Source of the DNA: Syntrophobacterales bacterium
GTDB taxonomy: Bacteria; Desulfobacterota; Syntrophobacteria; Syntrophobacterales; Thermodesulforhabdaceae
Direction: 5' to 3'
DNA length: 64,000 bases
Assembly: GCA_026417655.1 (NCBI GenBank)
Contig: JAOACS010000029.1
Coordinates: forward strand, 30,339-94,338
Each line of letters begins with the position of its first letter. The first letter of the stretch is position 1. Shown here piece by piece: positions 8,386-18,681 of the stretch. Under the pieces are notes generated by a model. It was given only the letters and a program-made list of their open reading frames with translations. It was not told the DNA's origin and did not search any database. The position numbers were made by a program, and so were the translations under genes.

Positions 8386-9705
8386 ATGGGTAAGATCACA
8401 ATCCTTCGAAACGCAAATATCGTAAGATCCTACGGAGTATTATCCCAAGGAACTGTTGTAATTGAAGATGGGATTATCTCGGATATTCTCCCATCATCCA
8501 AGTATAGGGAAGGAGTAGATATTCGAGGGCTATACCTTATCCCAGGATTTGTAGATATACATTGCGATGCTATCGAGAAGAGAATCGAACCGAGACCAAA
8601 CGTTAGAATGCCAGAAAACTTGGCTCTTATAGAGCTTGATAAAGAACTTGTCAGCTGTGGCATTACTACAATATTCCATTCCATATCCTTTGCTGGGGTT
8701 GAACTTGGCCTTAGAGCGAATAGCATTGCGGAACATATCGTCCAAGTAACTAACGACTTACGGGATTTTCTAGCGGTAAACACCTACGTTCATGCCCGTT
8801 TCGAGGTTACAAACGGGGAGGCTCTCCCAATTCTACTTAGGTTAGCTAGCGAAGGGCTAGTCCAGCTTCTTTCTTTTATGGACCATACCCCCGGGCAGGG
8901 ACAGTTTAGAACTCTTTCGGCATTTAAACACTATTATAGATCGGTGTATGAGAAGGAAGATAGGGAACTAGATGAGATTGTAGAGATGAAGTTAAGAGCC
9001 AGAAGCCAGGTAGTTAAAGTAGTTGAAGAAATTGCTAATCTCTGTTATGTAGCTAGAATTCCCATGGCCGTTCATGACGCCGATCGAGCTGACCAGATAA
9101 GATGGTTTAAGAGTCTTGGCGTAAAGATTTCCGAATTTCCGGTAACTCAAGAGGCTGCAGAGGAAGCCCAGAAGGAGGGTTTATTTCTTTGTCTTGGAGC
9201 CCCAAATGTTCTTCGAGGAGTATCACAGGCCGGAAACCTTAGCGCTAGAGAGTTAATAAGCAAGGGCCTCGGTTCTATTCTCTGCTCAGACTATTCTCCC
9301 ATGACCCTTCTTCATGCTATGGTAACACTTGTTAGAGAAAACCTTCTTCCCCTTCATAGGGCCGTTGAAATGCTATCCCTTAACCCAGCAAAAGCCGTTA
9401 AACTTGATAATAGAGTCGGTTCCATTGATAAGGGTAAGCAAGCCGATCTCCTTATTGTGGACATAGAGGGACTCTATCCAAGAGTCTTGGCAACAATAAT
9501 TAGAGGTGAAAAGGTCTATAGTGCAATTCCACGTTGGTATATAAATCGAAATGATCATTTCAATGATGAAATTCGTGTAGCATCTATAGATGAGATGTAT
9601 TATAAATATAAAGTGGTAGAAGAAATTCCTATGAACAATATAAAGCAAGGTGAGGATGATAAGTTTATCGACTCAAAAATACAAAATCCTATGTGTGGAC
9701 GATGA
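8386..9705 (+). CDS. phnM: Ribose 1-methylphosphonate 5-triphosphate diphosphatase PhnM
   Basis: Amidohydrolase-superfamily enzyme that removes pyrophosphate from the ribose triphosphate phosphonate to give the PhnJ substrate. Residues include the metal-binding [12 protein letters not shown] near residue 55, AVHDAD near 228 and SDYSPM near 304, and the C-terminal amidohydrolase signature [15 protein letters not shown]. At 439 residues it is about 60 longer than the well-studied enterobacterial protein; the family region ends near residue 384 and the tail has no recognised motif. Its last 50 bases overlap the next gene. Start has AAAGGAGGCAAAAACT before it. Confidence 0.92.
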   Translation: MGKITILRNANIVRSYGVLSQGTVVIEDGIISDILPSSKYREGVDIRGLYLIPGFVDIHCDAIEKRIEPRPNVRMPENLALIELDKELVSCGITTIFHSISFAGVELGLRANSIAEHIVQVTNDLRDFLAVNTYVHARFEVTNGEALPILLRLASEGLVQLLSFMDHTPGQGQFRTLSAFKHYYRSVYEKEDRELDEIVEMKLRARSQVVKVVEEIANLCYVARIPMAVHDADRADQIRWFKSLGVKISEFPVTQEAAEEAQKEGLFLCLGAPNVLRGVSQAGNLSARELISKGLGSILCSDYSPMTLLHAMVTLVRENLLPLHRAVEMLSLNPAKAVKLDNRVGSIDKGKQADLLIVDIEGLYPRVLATIIRGEKVYSAIPRWYINRNDHFNDEIRVASIDEMYYKYKVVEEIPMNNIKQGEDDKFIDSKIQNPMCGR

Positions 9706-11254
9706 ACCCTCCAATTTAGCATTACTCGAGGCTATTCTTACCTCAACAGGCTACGAAGTTGTAAAAGCCCCCGATGGCGTATCGGCCTTGGAAATCCTCA
9801 AGAAAGATAAGATTGATATAGTTCTTCTAGACGTTATTATGCCCGGAATGAACGGGTATGAGGTCTGCAGAAAAATTAAGGAGGATGAGCTTCTTAGCCA
9901 TATCCCTGTAATAATGATTACCGCTCTAGATTCGAAGGAACATAGGATAGTGGGAATAGAAGCTGGAGCAGAGGAATTTCTTACAAAACCCTTTGATAAA
10001 AGTGAAGTTCTAGCTCGAGTAAAGATGCTTCTTAAGGTAAAAAACCTTAATGAAAAACTAAAGCTTGCCCATCTTAACGTTGAAAGGCTTACAGAGTTTG
10101 TACATAGTGCAATGTTACACTTCGATCCAACGAGATTCCAACTCCTTACCACCGTGGAAGGCATGATGGAACAGCTTTTAAAAAGACACACCCTTTTCTC
10201 TGATACACCGCAAACAATAATTTTAAGGTTGGAAAGCGATGAAATAAGTTTATGGTATAGCTATTCCGTAAAGGGAAATCAGCTAGAGAAGAATAGACTT
10301 CCTATCCCCCAGGGGTTATACTTTAGACCATGCAACAAAGCCTTGAGCCCAGAGGAAAACGTTGTGTGGGGATTTTACAACTATGGAGACCCAATAGAAG
10401 AAACTCTTTTACCAGTATTTGATGTATTATCTATTTGGAAGATTAGAGTAAAGAACATGGTCTATTTCATATCCCCTAGGTTATGTATATTCGCTCTAAA
10501 TTACGATCGAGAGGTAAACTTCTACGACGCCAGTGTAATAAGAACGTTATTTATGCAGATATTTTTCCTAAATTCTCTAGCAAATCAAATAATTGAAGTG
10601 GAAAAAAGTTACCTATACGCGATAGAAGTTCTTGCAAGAGCTGCAGAGGCAAACGATGAAGAAACAGGAAATCACATAAAGAGAATAGGCGAGTATGCCG
10701 CCCATATCGCCAGTTGTCTTGGACTGCCGGATGATTTTATTGAGAAAATAAGGTTTCAAGCAATCCTTCATGATGTAGGTAAAGTGCATATTCATCCTGA
10801 TATACTCCGAAAGCCAGGACCTCTTACCAAGGAAGAATTTGAGATTATAAAAACCCACACAATATTTGGTGCTAAGATAGTAGGGGGACACCCAAGATTA
10901 GAAATGGCGTCTACTATATGCCTATCCCATCACGAAAGATACGACGGATCAGGTTATCCCAGGGGATTAAAGGGCAACGAAATACCTGTGGAAGCGAAAA
11001 TAGTAAATATCGTTGATCAGTATGATGCACTTCGTAGTAAAAGGCCCTATAAACCAGCACTAGATCATGAAACAGCATTTCGGATAATAACTGAGGGGGA
11101 TGGTCGAACTATGCCTTACCACTTCGATCCTGATGTTCTAAAGGCCTTTAAAACCAACATAAGCGCCATAGAAGATATATATGAAGCCCTAAAGGATACC
11201 ACGCCTTCAGAATCTATAGACGCTATTGAAATAAACAATGTAAGCACCAAATAA
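9656..11254 (+). CDS. Receiver / HD-GYP protein (probable c-di-GMP phosphodiesterase)
   Basis: Two-component response regulator of the RpfG type. Residues 10-125 are a receiver with the DDE acidic pair, phospho-acceptor Asp near 59 (VLLDVIMPG) and the T/K residues (MITAL, LTKPF). A middle region of about 180 residues is unassigned. The C-terminal third is an HD-GYP domain with [19 protein letters not shown] and the following YP-RGLKG, which in this family hydrolyses cyclic di-GMP. The start may be GTG 9650 or ATG 9656; AAGG at 9647-9650 favours ATG. It overlaps phnM by 50 bp, so it is probably translated with the phn operon. No partner kinase is adjacent on this strand. Confidence 0.9.
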   Translation: MISLSTQKYKILCVDDEPSNLALLEAILTSTGYEVVKAPDGVSALEILKKDKIDIVLLDVIMPGMNGYEVCRKIKEDELLSHIPVIMITALDSKEHRIVGIEAGAEEFLTKPFDKSEVLARVKMLLKVKNLNEKLKLAHLNVERLTEFVHSAMLHFDPTRFQLLTTVEGMMEQLLKRHTLFSDTPQTIILRLESDEISLWYSYSVKGNQLEKNRLPIPQGLYFRPCNKALSPEENVVWGFYNYGDPIEETLLPVFDVLSIWKIRVKNMVYFISPRLCIFALNYDREVNFYDASVIRTLFMQIFFLNSLANQIIEVEKSYLYAIEVLARAAEANDEETGNHIKRIGEYAAHIASCLGLPDDFIEKIRFQAILHDVGKVHIHPDILRKPGPLTKEEFEIIKTHTIFGAKIVGGHPRLEMASTICLSHHERYDGSGYPRGLKGNEIPVEAKIVNIVDQYDALRSKRPYKPALDHETAFRIITEGDGRTMPYHFDPDVLKAFKTNISAIEDIYEALKDTTPSESIDAIEINNVSTK

Positions 11255-11286
11255 TCTTTCGGTTCCTCACCAAGATGATAAGGATC

Positions 11287-12246
11287 TTACAATCTTAAGC
11301 CGAGCATCACAGTCCCAATAGCAAAGGCAATATAGAATAAGATCAAAATAAAGCCAACCCACCGAGGGGTTTGGCGACACCAAACGATAGTGAGTAAAAC
11401 AACCCAACAAAAGATAACAGCGGGGATGAGATACTGAATGGCTGCTCTGCTTACCTGCACTGGATGGATCAGAGAGCAAATACCTGTAGTAAATAGTAGT
11501 TGAAAGAAGGAGCTTCCTACTACATTGCCTATTACAACCTCAGGATGCCCTTGTTTAGCAGGTATAATGGCCTCTACTAACTCCACCGAATTAGCTGAAA
11601 CGGCAAGAAGAGTGAAACCAAGAATTGTTTCTTCAATGCCTGACCAGTAAAGAACAGCTTTAGTCCCTCTTATAACGAGAAGAGCACCAATTAAGAGCCC
11701 TGCAAGCCCACTAATAAACATGAAAGGAAAATACCAATTGGGCCTTTTAAGAATCTTCTTTACCTCCTCTTCTGCCTCCTCTATTTCCATTTTCGCAGCT
11801 CGAGTTCTTCTCATATCTCTTATTAGGTAACCTAGAAAGGTAACGTAGGTAGCCAGTGTTACTAGACCATCCCCACGGCTGATAAGGCCATCTAATGAAA
11901 GGATAAAAATTAAAAATATTACTCCCCCTAACATCCAAATGTATTTGATAGGAAAATCAGGGTGTTTTATAGGGAATAGAAAAGCTGCTGAGCCAAGAGC
12001 TAACAGAATTAGAAATATCACTGTCCCTAAGATGCTTCCGTAGGAAAGAGCGGTCAAATGCTGATAAGAACCTATTACAGCGGGGGCAAATTCCTCCAAG
12101 TCAATACTAATAATTAACATGGCTAAAATGAATGGTTGGACAGCCAGACGGGCGGCTATACCAATTAATCCTTCCACTAAGTATTTTGCAGAAAAAATTA
12201 AAAAAACTACCCCCCCTATCAACGCACTAATATCAAAAATATTCAT
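11287..12246 (-). CDS. Sodium/calcium exchanger-family membrane protein
   Basis: Inner-membrane cation antiporter of the CaCA superfamily, YrbG-like. The 319-residue protein has about ten hydrophobic segments in two halves with a charged central loop (MEIEEAEEEVKKILKRP). The second alpha repeat is well preserved: LLAVSANSVELVEAI followed by GNVVGSSFFQ. The first repeat is more divergent, with IISIDLEEFAPAV in place of the usual G-T-S-x-P-E type, so ion selectivity is uncertain. AAGGGGAAATAG precedes the start. It lies 75 bp downstream of the large signalling operon on the same strand and could be its last gene, with no obvious terminator between. Confidence 0.82.
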   Translation of the reverse strand: MNIFDISALIGGVVFLIFSAKYLVEGLIGIAARLAVQPFILAMLIISIDLEEFAPAVIGSYQHLTALSYGSILGTVIFLILLALGSAAFLFPIKHPDFPIKYIWMLGGVIFLIFILSLDGLISRGDGLVTLATYVTFLGYLIRDMRRTRAAKMEIEEAEEEVKKILKRPNWYFPFMFISGLAGLLIGALLVIRGTKAVLYWSGIEETILGFTLLAVSANSVELVEAIIPAKQGHPEVVIGNVVGSSFFQLLFTTGICSLIHPVQVSRAAIQYLIPAVIFCWVVLLTIVWCRQTPRWVGFILILFYIAFAIGTVMLGLRL

Positions 12247-12321
12247 CTATTTCCCCTTTATCTTATAGCGGTATTTCCTCGATTTATAACATGGAGATTA
12301 AAGCTTAGCATTTGTTACATT

Positions 12322-15300
12322 TCAGTTTAACCAGCGTTTCAATTTAAGCTTTAATCCCTCTACGCTTATTGGTTTCAGTATGATATCGTTCATACCAGCT
12401 GCTAAGCATTTTCTGAGATCCTCCGTTAGAGCATCCGCCGTGAGTGCAATTACAGGGATCTGTTTTGCTGCAGGAATGTCTAGGGATCTAATAATCCTTG
12501 TGGCTTCTATACCATCCATTTTGGGCATGTGAACATCCATCAGTATAAGATCAATAGGTTCCCCCCTTTTAACAATCGAAATGGCCTGCACCCCATCTGA
12601 TGCTAATAACACTTCATAATTTAACTTCTGTAAAAGCTTCTCTATCACCATAAGGTTTACCTTATTATCTTCAACAACAAGTATGCGCTTTACCTTACCT
12701 TCCTGAACCTCTAGACTTCTAGTCTCCTGAGGGATTTCTGCCGAGAAATAGTTGATAATTATTGAATGTACTTTGTGGTATGTTATAGGTTTCAAAACAG
12801 GCTTTACCTTACTTAGATCAAAGTTATTACCCCCGATCCCCTTAAACACATATACCATCGGGGCTCTATCCGTTATATCAAGTTTTACAAAGTCACTATA
12901 AAATCTTTCATCCATTATGATCATATCATAATTTTTCCTACTTAATCGTTCCGCTAGATCCTTACTCTCCATCACAATCTCATGATTAATCCTCCATCTT
13001 GTAAGCCACTGAGATATATTTTCTGTCCTGTTCGGGAAGGGATCACAGTAAAGAACTGTAAAACCAAGAGATATTTCTGGGAACTCGAGGAGCTCTCCCA
13101 CCTCATCAATTTTCAAAGTGATGTATAGAGAAAAGTTAGACCCTTTGCCTGGTTCGCTCTCAACCTCTATCCTACCTCCCATAAGCTCTGCAAGCTTAGA
13201 GGAAATAGCAAGCCCTAACCCCGAACCTTCATACCTTCTAGCTTTCGAATCATCTAATTGTCTAAACTCCATAAATATTTCCGATAACTTATCCTTAGGA
13301 ATGCCAGGGCCTGTATCATAGATAGAAATCCTCAGATCCACTTCAGTGACTCTCTTTCTTACCACATCAACTACTATACCAACTTCGCCCTCCTCGGTAA
13401 ATTTTATAGCATTACTTAGAAGATTTACGATTATTTGCTGAATTCTCGTCTCATCCCCAATAAGTTTAAGTGGAATATCTGGTGACACTATCTGTATTAG
13501 CTCTAACCCCTTTTTCAATGCATTATTTCCCATCAACTGAGTTATCCTTTCGACCATATGATAAATATCAAAGGGTAGTGTCTTAAGAGCAAGTTGACCC
13601 GCCTCTATTTTCGATAGATCCAACACATCCTCAACAAGCCCCAGAAGCACTTCACTGCTTGTTTGGATTATGGACACATACTCCTTCTGTTCCGGCGTAA
13701 GATTAGTTGTTTCAAGAAGATGGGTCGCTCCAATTATGCCATTTAATGGGGTTCGTATCTCATGGCTCATATTGGCAAGAAATCGGGACTTTGCTTCATT
13801 TGCTTCGTGAGCCTTCCTAGCCATTTCCTCAGCCATTTTAAGAGCTTTCATTAACTTTTTCTCATTTTCGACCCTTTCTGTTATATCTTGAACCATCCCA
13901 AAGGATCTAACTATTCTTCCCTCGCTGTCCTTTTCGTGTATACATTTTTCAAAAAGATATTTTACCTTGCCTCGAATTATACTTCTGTGCTCAACCTGAT
14001 ATTCGTCCATATTGTTACTAATAGAGCTGAGCCAGGCCTCTTCAACCTTTTCTCTATCCTCTGGATGTACCATATTGATGAACTTGAAGTAGTTTATCTT
14101 CTCTTGATAAGGCTCAAGACCAAATATTCTGTATGTCTCTTCAGACCATATTATTTCCCCAGAGGAATGTTCAAATACCCAACTGCCGACTTTTCCTAAC
14201 TCCTGAGCCCTTTTTAGAATAACCTCCTTTTCTCTTAGCTCCCTCGTCCTATCCAGAATGATTTTCTCCTGTTCTTCCTTTATTCTTATAAGCTCCTGAG
14301 ATAGCTGCTTAAGCTCCGTTATATCCGTGGCAATGCCAACCCTTACAGTCCTTCCGTCCGTCCATGTAATGAAGGTATTTCTACAGCTAAACCATCTACC
14401 TTTGTAGTAAACTTCTCTATCATAGATATTTTCTAAACCAATTGGACTTGAGCCGGTTTCTAATGGGATGCAGAATAAACATTTACCCGTTTCATCATTA
14501 TAAACTTCATTACACTTTTTACCTTCAAATTCTCCAAAGATGTTAACACTGTATTTGTTCGCAAAGATCATACCTCCCGTCAACGGATCCATCACGAATA
14601 CGACCGCCTGAATACTGTCCAGTACAGTCTTAAGCCTTTCTTCGCTTTCTCTTAGGACATTTACAGCTTTGACCTTTTCGGTAATATTGATATGGGCGAT
14701 AACAGCCCCACCCTGTGGTCTATTAAGGGGGGTTACTCTCATTAAAAACCACCTTTCCTCAAAGGGGGAATGGCAGGGATATTCCATTTCAAAATATTGG
14801 CTTCTCCCGCTAAGGACTCCCCTTATACCGGCCATGGCTTTTTGAGCATCTTCATAGGCAGAATCATCTACAGAACAGGCACAGGCTGCGAAATAATTGG
14901 CTCCTATATCCATGGTCCTAAAATCTCGAGCCTGGTTCTGTTTGGCAAACTCCCTCCAGGCTCTATTTATGGCAATAATATTTCCTTCTCTATCAATAAC
15001 AGCTATATGAGCATCCATTGAATCAAGAATGGATTGGCGGAGAAGTTCCGCTTCTTCCTTCTTCCTTTCAGCTTCTTTGACCTTCGTTATATCAACATAG
15101 GTAATTACGACCCCTCTTACATTACCCGTTGAATCCCTATAAGGACTAACTCTTTGGAGAAAATAGGAACCGTGTTCCGCCATAATCTCCGTTTCCTCAG
15201 TTCTGTTAATCTCGTAAACTCTTTTGGCAACTTCTAAAAGGTCCTTATCGGAATAAAGAAGACTCTTTATCTCAGCAAGGGGCCTTCCTATATCCTGCTC

Positions 15301-17580
15301 TCTTAAAAAGAAGGTTCGTGATATAGAAGGAGTAAATCTCCTAACGGTAAATCGCTCATCTAGAAATATAAGGCCTATGTCTGTGCTGTTTATCATATTT
15401 TGAATATCATTATGAAGCTCCAAAAGTTGACGATTCTTCTCTTGATATTCCGCATTTACACTGAACAATTCTTCGTTAACCGACTGAAGCTCCTCATTAC
15501 TACTTTGAAGTTCTTCGTTTGCTGCAAGTAGCTCCTCATTAGTGGCCTGAAGTTCTTCATTGCTCGCTTCTAATTCTTCGACTACCGTCTGTAAATTTTC
15601 TCTAGCTTCCTTCAATTCCCGTTCTAACTGCTCTATTCTAGCCTTCGCGGCAGCATCCAAAGAAAGTGAATCTTCTTCGGAAAAGGCTGGAACTAAACAA
15701 CCCGTATCTAATCGCACAAAGAAGTAATCAGGATCCTCATCTATTAATGATTCCGTGGTTCTCTTCTTTAAGGGTTTTATCGTAACATCTAGAAGTTCAT
15801 GCTGGCCGTCAGAAAACATGTGGATTATATTGCTAAACCTAACAATATCCTTTGTCCTTTGGCATCTCTCTATAGCTGCACCTATCGCTACCCGTATGTT
15901 GCCTTTAAGAAGGCTTAATAACTCGCTCTTTAAAGGTCCTTGCAAATTAAGATATTTATAGGCATCTCCAAAGGTATGTAGTAAAATACCTGATTTATTT
16001 ATTAAAAATCCAGAAGGAACACACTGCTCAAACAGCTCATAGTAATCTGTTTTATAGAAATCTCCAGGGATAGACTTCTCTTTCTGCTGCCCAGTAAACT
16101 TTTTATGGCGGTAATAGTGATAAATCTTTACAGGAAATGTTTCATACTCCTTTTTAAATATCTTCAGCTTAGCATTTACGAGACTTAAACCATCTTCCAT
16201 ATCGCTTAGGCTTTCACTCATTCCCAAAACAAGTATTCCACCCTTTTCTAAGGCAGCATGAAAGTTTCTAATGACCCTTTCTTGGGCTTCCTTCTTGAAG
16301 TATATGAGCACATTTCGGCAGAGTATAAGCTTAAGATGTAGGAAAGGGGGATCTTCCAAAAGGTTGTGGGGAGCAAATGTTATTAGTCTCCTTATGAAAG
16401 GTTTTACCATAAAGTGGTCTTCCGACTCTATGAAAAAGGCCTTTAGTCTATCCTCTGAGACTGACTTCAACTCATTTTTGGAATACCTCCCTATACCTGC
16501 GTAACGAAGAGAGGTCTTATGGATGTCCGTTGCAAAGATTTTTATAGGTGGCCTCACCGATAGGGCAGCACAAACCTCCTCCAACACGATGGCTATGGAA
16601 TAGGCCTCTTCACCAGTTGCGCATCCAGCAACCCATACTCTAAATTCCTGATCCTGGGGATGACCCATTAGAAGTTCTGGTAGTATCTCTTCCTTAAGCT
16701 TTGCGAAGACTTCAGGATCTCTAAAAAACTGGGTCACTTCAATTAATAGATCGTGGTATAGATTATCAAGCTCATTCGGGTCGGAAATCAGTATCTCTAG
16801 GTACTTTTCAATATTTTCTGCTTTGGAAAGCTGAATTCGTCTTTCGAGGCGTCTTGTAATGGTAGCCTCTTTATAGAGGGAAAAATCTATATTATAATTA
16901 GTGCTTAAAAGCTGAAGAACGAGTTGTTTTGGATCTTCAGACTCTACAAATTTCTGCCTATTACTAGCAACATGTTTTTCTACGAAATTCTTCCCATAAA
17001 AAATATATTCACATATCTCCTCGGGTGTTCCAACAAAATCTACTGAACCTGTCGAAATGGCATTTCTAGGCATACCATCGAACTTTGCACTCTCTGGAGA
17101 TTGAACGAGCCCCATCCCCCCCGCTGAACGAACCGCCTCTACCCCTCTAGATCCATCACTTCCCGTCCCAGAAAGAATTACCGCCGTGACCTTGTCCTTT
17201 AATTCCTTTGCCAAACTAATGAGAAAGATGTTTATGGGCATATGAGGTTCATGGGGTTTCCTATCGAATAGCACAAAGACACCGTTTTTTACCATCATAT
17301 ATTTCCCAGGGGGAATAAGGTAAATTCTATTGGGCTCAGGCTTCATACCATCCGATACTATAGTACTTGGTATTTCGGTGAATCTAGAAAGGAGTTCGCC
17401 CATAACACTTTTATAATCCGGTGCTAGATGTTGTATTATAACAATAGCTTGAGATATTTTAGAAGGTATTCTTCTAAAGAATCTCTCTAGGGCTTCCAGT
17501 CCTCCTGCCGATGCACCTAGGCATATAATTGGCACGAGTGAAGTATCATTTTCTTTTGGTAGACTATTCGTATTTCCCAT
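12322..17580 (-). CDS. CheB-CheR-PAS hybrid histidine kinase (1752 aa)
   Basis: Cytoplasmic multidomain signalling protein. Residues 17-193 are a CheB methylesterase domain with the catalytic set intact (S24 in GASAGG, H51 in IQHLAPD, D142 in GTGSDG). Residues about 216-470 are a CheR methyltransferase (QFFRDP, VWVAGCATGEEAYS, LILCRNVLIYF). A heptad-rich coiled coil of NEELQ repeats (about 655-735) leads into several PAS domains, then HisKA ([12 protein letters not shown]), HATPase (NLLSNAIKFTEEGE, SGLGLAIS), an atypical receiver-like segment (YCDPF ... IIMDERF) and a canonical C-terminal receiver (VEDNKVN, LILMDVHMP). One PAS has a KC-x2-FC cysteine cluster. CheB-CheR kinase fusions are known; here separate CheB and CheR genes lie in the same cluster too. 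Confidence 0.93.
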   Translation of the reverse strand: MGNTNSLPKENDTSLVPIICLGASAGGLEALERFFRRIPSKISQAIVIIQHLAPDYKSVMGELLSRFTEIPSTIVSDGMKPEPNRIYLIPPGKYMMVKNGVFVLFDRKPHEPHMPINIFLISLAKELKDKVTAVILSGTGSDGSRGVEAVRSAGGMGLVQSPESAKFDGMPRNAISTGSVDFVGTPEEICEYIFYGKNFVEKHVASNRQKFVESEDPKQLVLQLLSTNYNIDFSLYKEATITRRLERRIQLSKAENIEKYLEILISDPNELDNLYHDLLIEVTQFFRDPEVFAKLKEEILPELLMGHPQDQEFRVWVAGCATGEEAYSIAIVLEEVCAALSVRPPIKIFATDIHKTSLRYAGIGRYSKNELKSVSEDRLKAFFIESEDHFMVKPFIRRLITFAPHNLLEDPPFLHLKLILCRNVLIYFKKEAQERVIRNFHAALEKGGILVLGMSESLSDMEDGLSLVNAKLKIFKKEYETFPVKIYHYYRHKKFTGQQKEKSIPGDFYKTDYYELFEQCVPSGFLINKSGILLHTFGDAYKYLNLQGPLKSELLSLLKGNIRVAIGAAIERCQRTKDIVRFSNIIHMFSDGQHELLDVTIKPLKKRTTESLIDEDPDYFFVRLDTGCLVPAFSEEDSLSLDAAAKARIEQLERELKEARENLQTVVEELEASNEELQATNEELLAANEELQSSNEELQSVNEELFSVNAEYQEKNRQLLELHNDIQNMINSTDIGLIFLDERFTVRRFTPSISRTFFLREQDIGRPLAEIKSLLYSDKDLLEVAKRVYEINRTEETEIMAEHGSYFLQRVSPYRDSTGNVRGVVITYVDITKVKEAERKKEEAELLRQSILDSMDAHIAVIDREGNIIAINRAWREFAKQNQARDFRTMDIGANYFAACACSVDDSAYEDAQKAMAGIRGVLSGRSQYFEMEYPCHSPFEERWFLMRVTPLNRPQGGAVIAHINITEKVKAVNVLRESEERLKTVLDSIQAVVFVMDPLTGGMIFANKYSVNIFGEFEGKKCNEVYNDETGKCLFCIPLETGSSPIGLENIYDREVYYKGRWFSCRNTFITWTDGRTVRVGIATDITELKQLSQELIRIKEEQEKIILDRTRELREKEVILKRAQELGKVGSWVFEHSSGEIIWSEETYRIFGLEPYQEKINYFKFINMVHPEDREKVEEAWLSSISNNMDEYQVEHRSIIRGKVKYLFEKCIHEKDSEGRIVRSFGMVQDITERVENEKKLMKALKMAEEMARKAHEANEAKSRFLANMSHEIRTPLNGIIGATHLLETTNLTPEQKEYVSIIQTSSEVLLGLVEDVLDLSKIEAGQLALKTLPFDIYHMVERITQLMGNNALKKGLELIQIVSPDIPLKLIGDETRIQQIIVNLLSNAIKFTEEGEVGIVVDVVRKRVTEVDLRISIYDTGPGIPKDKLSEIFMEFRQLDDSKARRYEGSGLGLAISSKLAELMGGRIEVESEPGKGSNFSLYITLKIDEVGELLEFPEISLGFTVLYCDPFPNRTENISQWLTRWRINHEIVMESKDLAERLSRKNYDMIIMDERFYSDFVKLDITDRAPMVYVFKGIGGNNFDLSKVKPVLKPITYHKVHSIIINYFSAEIPQETRSLEVQEGKVKRILVVEDNKVNLMVIEKLLQKLNYEVLLASDGVQAISIVKRGEPIDLILMDVHMPKMDGIEATRIIRSLDIPAAKQIPVIALTADALTEDLRKCLAAGMNDIILKPISVEGLKLKLKRWLN

Positions 17581-17616
17581 ACTTTCTAGATCTCCAAAAT
17601 TGGAATTCCCATAAAA

Positions 17617-17646
17617 ATCATATAAAATCGGCTAAGAAGCCGTAAA
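17617..17646 (-). promoter_or_regulatory. Possible promoter/hairpin before the CheB-CheR kinase
   Basis: Read on the minus strand, TTTACG (17646-17641) and TATGAT (17622-17617) form a -35/-10 pair with an 18-base spacer. The spacer itself holds a 5-bp GC stem with a four-base loop (17629-17642) followed by ATTTTATA, which could instead act as a weak terminator for the receiver gene that ends at 17657. The two readings are not exclusive; both are tentative. Confidence 0.3.
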
Positions 17647-17656
17647 TTTTTTAATT

Positions 17657-18268
17657 TTACTTCATTTTACTTCCTGAGACAACTTCAGGGAAAAACTTTT
17701 CAAGGCACTCGGGACATAAGGCATGGCTAAATTCAGCTTCAGTTCGGGAACAAATATATTTTTCAATTTGAATCCACTCACCCTTCTCACTTCGTATTTT
17801 CTTACAATGGGCACAAATGGGCAATATACCCCGAAGGGTTTTTATCTCTGCTAATGCTCGACTTAACTCTTGAATCTTTTCCGAGAGAGCATCCTGCATT
17901 CCGATTATTCGACGACCAACCTCTAATCGGGCCTTTAATTCATTTAGATCACAGGGTTTCGTCAAATAGTCGTCAGCTCCAGCCTTCAAGGCAGCTACAA
18001 CATCACTTTTATCCATTTTGCTTGTCAGCATAATTATGTAGGGAGGCTTATCACTAGAATTAGTCCTAACAAGGCGTAGCACCTCTAACCCATCCATCTC
18101 CGGCATTATCCAATCTAGGATGACAAGTCGAGGCGCATCCGGTCTTTGAAGAATTTTCCATGCCTCAAGACCGTTAGATACTGTTATAACCTCATAACCA
18201 GCCTTGCTTAGAATCGCCTTTAAGACTGAGCAGGTTGTGGGATCGTCTTCAGCTATTAACACACGCAT
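17657..18268 (-). CDS. Response regulator with C-terminal cysteine module
   Basis: The 203-residue protein has an N-terminal receiver (acidic EDD at 7-9, phospho-Asp D52 in VILDWIMPEMDG, K in LTKPCD) followed by a short helix likely to be a coiled coil. The C terminus has CAHCKKIRSEKGEW ... SHALCPEC, two CxxC pairs about 40 residues apart that look like a zinc ribbon. The LPICAxCKKIR/CPEC module recurs in many environmental sensor proteins but its role is not known to me. It lies 7 bp downstream of another receiver gene and close to an HPt protein, so it may be one end of a phosphorelay. Confidence 0.88.
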   Translation of the reverse strand: MRVLIAEDDPTTCSVLKAILSKAGYEVITVSNGLEAWKILQRPDAPRLVILDWIMPEMDGLEVLRLVRTNSSDKPPYIIMLTSKMDKSDVVAALKAGADDYLTKPCDLNELKARLEVGRRIIGMQDALSEKIQELSRALAEIKTLRGILPICAHCKKIRSEKGEWIQIEKYICSRTEAEFSHALCPECLEKFFPEVVSGSKMK

Positions 18269-18275
18269 AATTCAC

Positions 18276-18671
18276 CTAAGCTATCAAACGAAGTTTTTTA
18301 AGTTCATCCAACAACTTATTCTTATCCAGTGGTTTGATGATATAAGCATCGCAAAGATTTTTGTATGCAAGGCTGATATTTTTTATGTTGTGAAGAGCCG
18401 TCACCATCACAATCTTTGCTCCACGCTTTGAGAAAAAACCGTGCCTTTCCTCAATTTCCCTTATTTTTTGAAGGGCTTCATGGCCATCCATTCCGGGCAT
18501 CATGATGTCAAGGCAAATCAAATCGTAGGGTTCACCAGCCTCGATTGCGACCTTTACAGCCTCTACAGCTTCCTTGCCATTTACGGCGATGTGACATGGT
18601 CCGTAATGGCAAAGTATTTCCTGAAGTAATACCCTACTTGTAAAATCATCCTCGACAATTAATGTTTTCAT
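18276..18671 (-). CDS. Single-domain response regulator
   Basis: The 131 residues are a stand-alone receiver: acidic VEDD at 6-9, phospho-Asp D55 in LICLDIMMPGMDG, Thr in MVTAL and Lys in IIKPLDKN. With no output domain it is CheY-like in form and is the only free receiver in the cluster, so it could carry signals from CheA or from the HPt protein encoded just upstream (10 bp). It is not clearly CheY rather than a phosphorelay intermediate. Confidence 0.9.
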   Translation of the reverse strand: MKTLIVEDDFTSRVLLQEILCHYGPCHIAVNGKEAVEAVKVAIEAGEPYDLICLDIMMPGMDGHEALQKIREIEERHGFFSKRGAKIVMVTALHNIKNISLAYKNLCDAYIIKPLDKNKLLDELKKLRLIA

Positions 18672-18681
18672 AGGATACCTC

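Noticed and set aside
11272..11288. AAGAT/ATCTT hairpin between the convergent HD-GYP and exchanger genes
   Set aside because: Five A/T-rich pairs and no T-run; too weak to call a terminator.
18276..18671. Naming the single receiver cheY
   Set aside because: It is adjacent to an HPt gene and hybrid kinases, so a relay role is as likely; no CheY-specific evidence was seen.
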